Source of the DNA: an uncultured Verrucomicrobiales bacterium
GTDB taxonomy: Bacteria; Verrucomicrobiota; Verrucomicrobiae; Limisphaerales; CANJSG01
Length of the DNA: 25,203 nt
Direction of reading: 5' to 3'
NCBI GenBank assembly: GCA_946480965.1
Contig: CAMLMI010000023.1
Location: forward strand, 1-25,203
Shown: positions 23,629 through 25,203 of the stretch, piece after piece
How the letters are laid out: every line of letters starts with the position of its first letter
How positions within the stretch are numbered: the first letter of the stretch is position 1
Notes under the pieces: model-generated
What the model was told of the DNA's origin: nothing
Seen by the model: only the letters and a program-made list of their open reading frames with translations
The model's database searches: none
Program-made: the position numbers and the translations under genes

Positions 23629-23657
23629 TTGACCGTCCGCGCAGCCGCGTGTTTCTT
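23629..23657 (+). promoter_or_regulatory. Candidate promoter of the leuA leader
   Basis: TTGACC (23629-23634), a 17-bp spacer and TTTCTT (23652-23657) end ten bases before the leader peptide ATG. The -35 is good and the -10 weak. Confidence 0.35.
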
Positions 23658-23667
23658 AGCGCCGCAC

Positions 23668-23739
23668 ATGAATCCGTCCGCCAACCTTCGACTTTCGCTT
23701 CTCGCGCTGCTTCCGAGCCGCGCGGCTGTCGGGGTTTGA
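23668..23739 (+). CDS. leuL: Leucine leader peptide of leuA
   Basis: A 23-residue ORF, MNPSANLRLSLLALLPSR followed by AAVGV. Six of the nine residues from 7 to 15 are Leu (CTT, CTT, CTT, CTC, CTG, CTT), and two Val codons follow. Directly downstream come mutually exclusive hairpins ending in an intrinsic terminator, and then leuA. This is the classic leader of ribosome-mediated attenuation: when Leu-tRNA is scarce the ribosome stalls on the Leu run and the terminator does not form. No Shine-Dalgarno sequence is seen, but that is normal here. The symbol follows use for similar leaders and is by analogy. Confidence 0.8.
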   Translation: MNPSANLRLSLLALLPSRAAVGV

Positions 23740-23798
23740 CCGGATACGAACGATTTCCTGAACCCCGCTGCCGTCATGGCGGCGGGGTTTTGTCTTTT
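23713..23798 (+). terminator. leuA attenuator (antiterminator/terminator)
   Basis: Hairpin 1:2 spans 23713-23732 (CCG/CGG plus AGCC/GGCT). Segment 2 (23730-23737, CGGGGTTT) can instead pair with segment 3 (23760-23767, GAACCCCG) as an antiterminator. Segment 3 is also the 5' arm of the terminator 23761-23789 (12-bp stem with one T-G pair, loop GTCAT), followed by TTTTGTCTTTT. Pairings 1:2 and 2:3, and 2:3 and 3:4, exclude each other. Confidence 0.85.
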
Positions 23799-23842
23799 GC
23801 CCCGGCCGCCGGATCGGCGTTAACTCAACCGCAAACACAGTC

Positions 23843-25203
23843 ATGTTGAAGAACCCCGCATCGAAATACCGCCCGTTCCCGCCGGTGCCTTTGGCCGACC
23901 GGCAATGGCCGAACCGCGTCCTGACCGCCGCCCCCATCTGGTGCAGCGTGGACCTCCGCGACGGCAACCAGGCGCTCGCCGTGCCAATGAACGTCGCGCA
24001 GAAGCTGGAGCTCTTCCAGACGCTGGTGAAGTGCGGCTTCAAGGAGATCGAGGTCGGCTTCCCCTCGGCTTCGAACACCGAGTTCGCCTTCAACCGCCTG
24101 TTGATCGAGAAGGGCCACATCCCGGACGACGTCACCATCCAGTGCCTCGTCCAGGCGCGCGAAGACCTGATCGAGAAGACCGTCCAGTCCTTGATCGGCG
24201 CGAAGAACGTCATCATCCATCTCTACAACTCCACCTCGCCCGCCCAGCGCCGCGTCGTCTTCGGCAAGTCGAAGGACGAGATCAAAGCCATGGCCGTGCA
24301 GGGCGCGAAGTGGATCCAGGAACGGTTGCCCCGTTTGGCCGGGACCAACGTCCGCCTCCAGTATTCGCCCGAGAGCTTCAGCGCCACCGAGCTGGACTTC
24401 GCCAAGGAGATCTCCGAGGCGGTCATGGACGTGTGGCAGCCCACGCCCGAGCGGAAGATGATCCTGAACCTGCCCGACACCGTGGAAGTGGCCATGCCCA
24501 ACGTCCACGCCGACCAGATCGAGTGGATGTGCCGGAACATCAAGAACCGCGAGTCGCTCCTCATCTCGCTGCACACGCACAACGACCGCTGCACCGGCGT
24601 GGCCGCGACGGAGCTGGGTCTCTTGGCCGGCGCCGACCGCGTGGAAGGCACGCTCTTCGGCAACGGCGAACGCACGGGCAACCTGGACGTCGTCACCGTG
24701 GCCATGAACCTCTACATGCACGGCATCGATCCCAAGCTGGACTTCTCCGACCTGGGCTCAGTCCGCGAGGTTTACGAACGCTGCACCGGCCTGACCGTGC
24801 CGCCGCGTCAGCCCTACGCGGGCGAACTGGTCTTCACCGCCTTCAGCGGCTCCCACCAGGACGCGATCAAGAAGGGCTTGGCCGAGTGGGAGGCGAAGAA
24901 ATCGGAAATCCATTGGGATGTTCCCTATCTGACGATCGATCCCGCCGACATCGGCCGCGAATACCGCGAGGTCATCCGCGTGAACAGCCAGTCGGGCAAG
25001 GGCGGCGTGGCGTATCTGCTGGAAAGCGAGTTCGGCATGGACCTGCCCAAGGACATGCAGCGTGAGTTCGGCCCCATCGCCAACGACCTGGTGGACGCCC
25101 TCGGCCGCGAGGTGAAGGGCGAGGAACTGAAGGCGATGTTCTGGAAAGAATACGTCGAGCGGACGGCACCGTGGGAGCTCACCAGCTTTAAGACGATTGG
25201 CGA
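23843..25203 (+). CDS. leuA: 2-isopropylmalate synthase (type 2 LeuA), partial
   Basis: The first 453 codons of a long-form LeuA, which condenses acetyl-CoA with 2-ketoisovalerate in leucine biosynthesis; the gene is cut off by the window edge. The start MLKNPASKYRPFPPVPLADRQWPN is the type-2 N-terminus. DLRDGNQALAVPM carries the metal-binding Asp, EVGFPSASNTEF the substrate region, SLHTHNDRCTG the metal-binding His pair and LFGNGERTGNLD the following motif. The leucine-sensing C-terminal domain is expected beyond the edge. The ATG at 23843 follows a Leu leader peptide and attenuator. Confidence 0.95.
   Translation, partial: MLKNPASKYRPFPPVPLADRQWPNRVLTAAPIWCSVDLRDGNQALAVPMNVAQKLELFQTLVKCGFKEIEVGFPSASNTEFAFNRLLIEKGHIPDDVTIQCLVQAREDLIEKTVQSLIGAKNVIIHLYNSTSPAQRRVVFGKSKDEIKAMAVQGAKWIQERLPRLAGTNVRLQYSPESFSATELDFAKEISEAVMDVWQPTPERKMILNLPDTVEVAMPNVHADQIEWMCRNIKNRESLLISLHTHNDRCTGVAATELGLLAGADRVEGTLFGNGERTGNLDVVTVAMNLYMHGIDPKLDFSDLGSVREVYERCTGLTVPPRQPYAGELVFTAFSGSHQDAIKKGLAEWEAKKSEIHWDVPYLTIDPADIGREYREVIRVNSQSGKGGVAYLLESEFGMDLPKDMQREFGPIANDLVDALGREVKGEELKAMFWKEYVERTAPWELTSFKTIG

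Overview
The window is GC-rich chromosomal DNA from a bacterium that is most probably a member of the Verrucomicrobiota or a close PVC relative. That placement is an inference from the gene set: a long type-2 LeuA, a DUF5069 protein, a DUF481 beta-barrel, a TGS-less ThrS, REP/RAYT elements, and almost no Shine-Dalgarno sites. No phage, plasmid or CRISPR locus is visible. Most of the content is housekeeping and accessory metabolism, but several regulatory and mobile structures lie between the genes.

Layout. 1-3.7 kb: FmdB-type zinc ribbon, a secreted protein of unknown function, a Gfo/Idh/MocA oxidoreductase, and tRNA-Gly(GCC) with a strong terminator. 3.8-7.9 kb: a minus-strand redox operon (ene-reductase, LLM-class flavin oxidoreductase, aldo/keto reductase, DUF5069) divergent from an ArsR-family regulator, with two matching operator-like inverted repeats between them. 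7.9-8.5 kb: a gene-free cluster of REP-like hairpins. 8.5-14.1 kb: a membrane-anchored unknown; a usp / radical SAM / cNMP-binding operon; a secreted CxxCH protein divergent from a radical SAM/SPASM gene that has a perfect FNR/DNR-type box. 14.1-16.1 kb: a DUF7309/DUF6930-like protein and a RAYT transposase bracketed by, and containing, its own REP sequences.

16.1-19.4 kb is the most unusual region. thrS runs with a 1-nt gap into a PIN toxin gene, which overlaps an RHH-type antitoxin gene. The last 111 bp of thrS are duplicated on the far side of this toxin-antitoxin pair. Upstream of thrS are a terminator and a 10-codon leader ORF ending in four consecutive Thr codons, which together look like a threonine attenuator. 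19.4-23.6 kb: DUF481 protein, a response-regulator/metallo-beta-lactamase fusion, a TPR protein, a hot-dog thioesterase and ispD. 23.6 kb to the end: a leader peptide with six Leu codons, a mutually exclusive antiterminator/terminator, and leuA, which is cut by the window edge.

The two leader attenuators (Thr for thrS, Leu for leuA) support each other and suggest that this organism uses ribosome-mediated attenuation. If the thrS-toxin-antitoxin unit is one transcript, the toxin-antitoxin pair would be read out in response to threonyl-tRNA charging.
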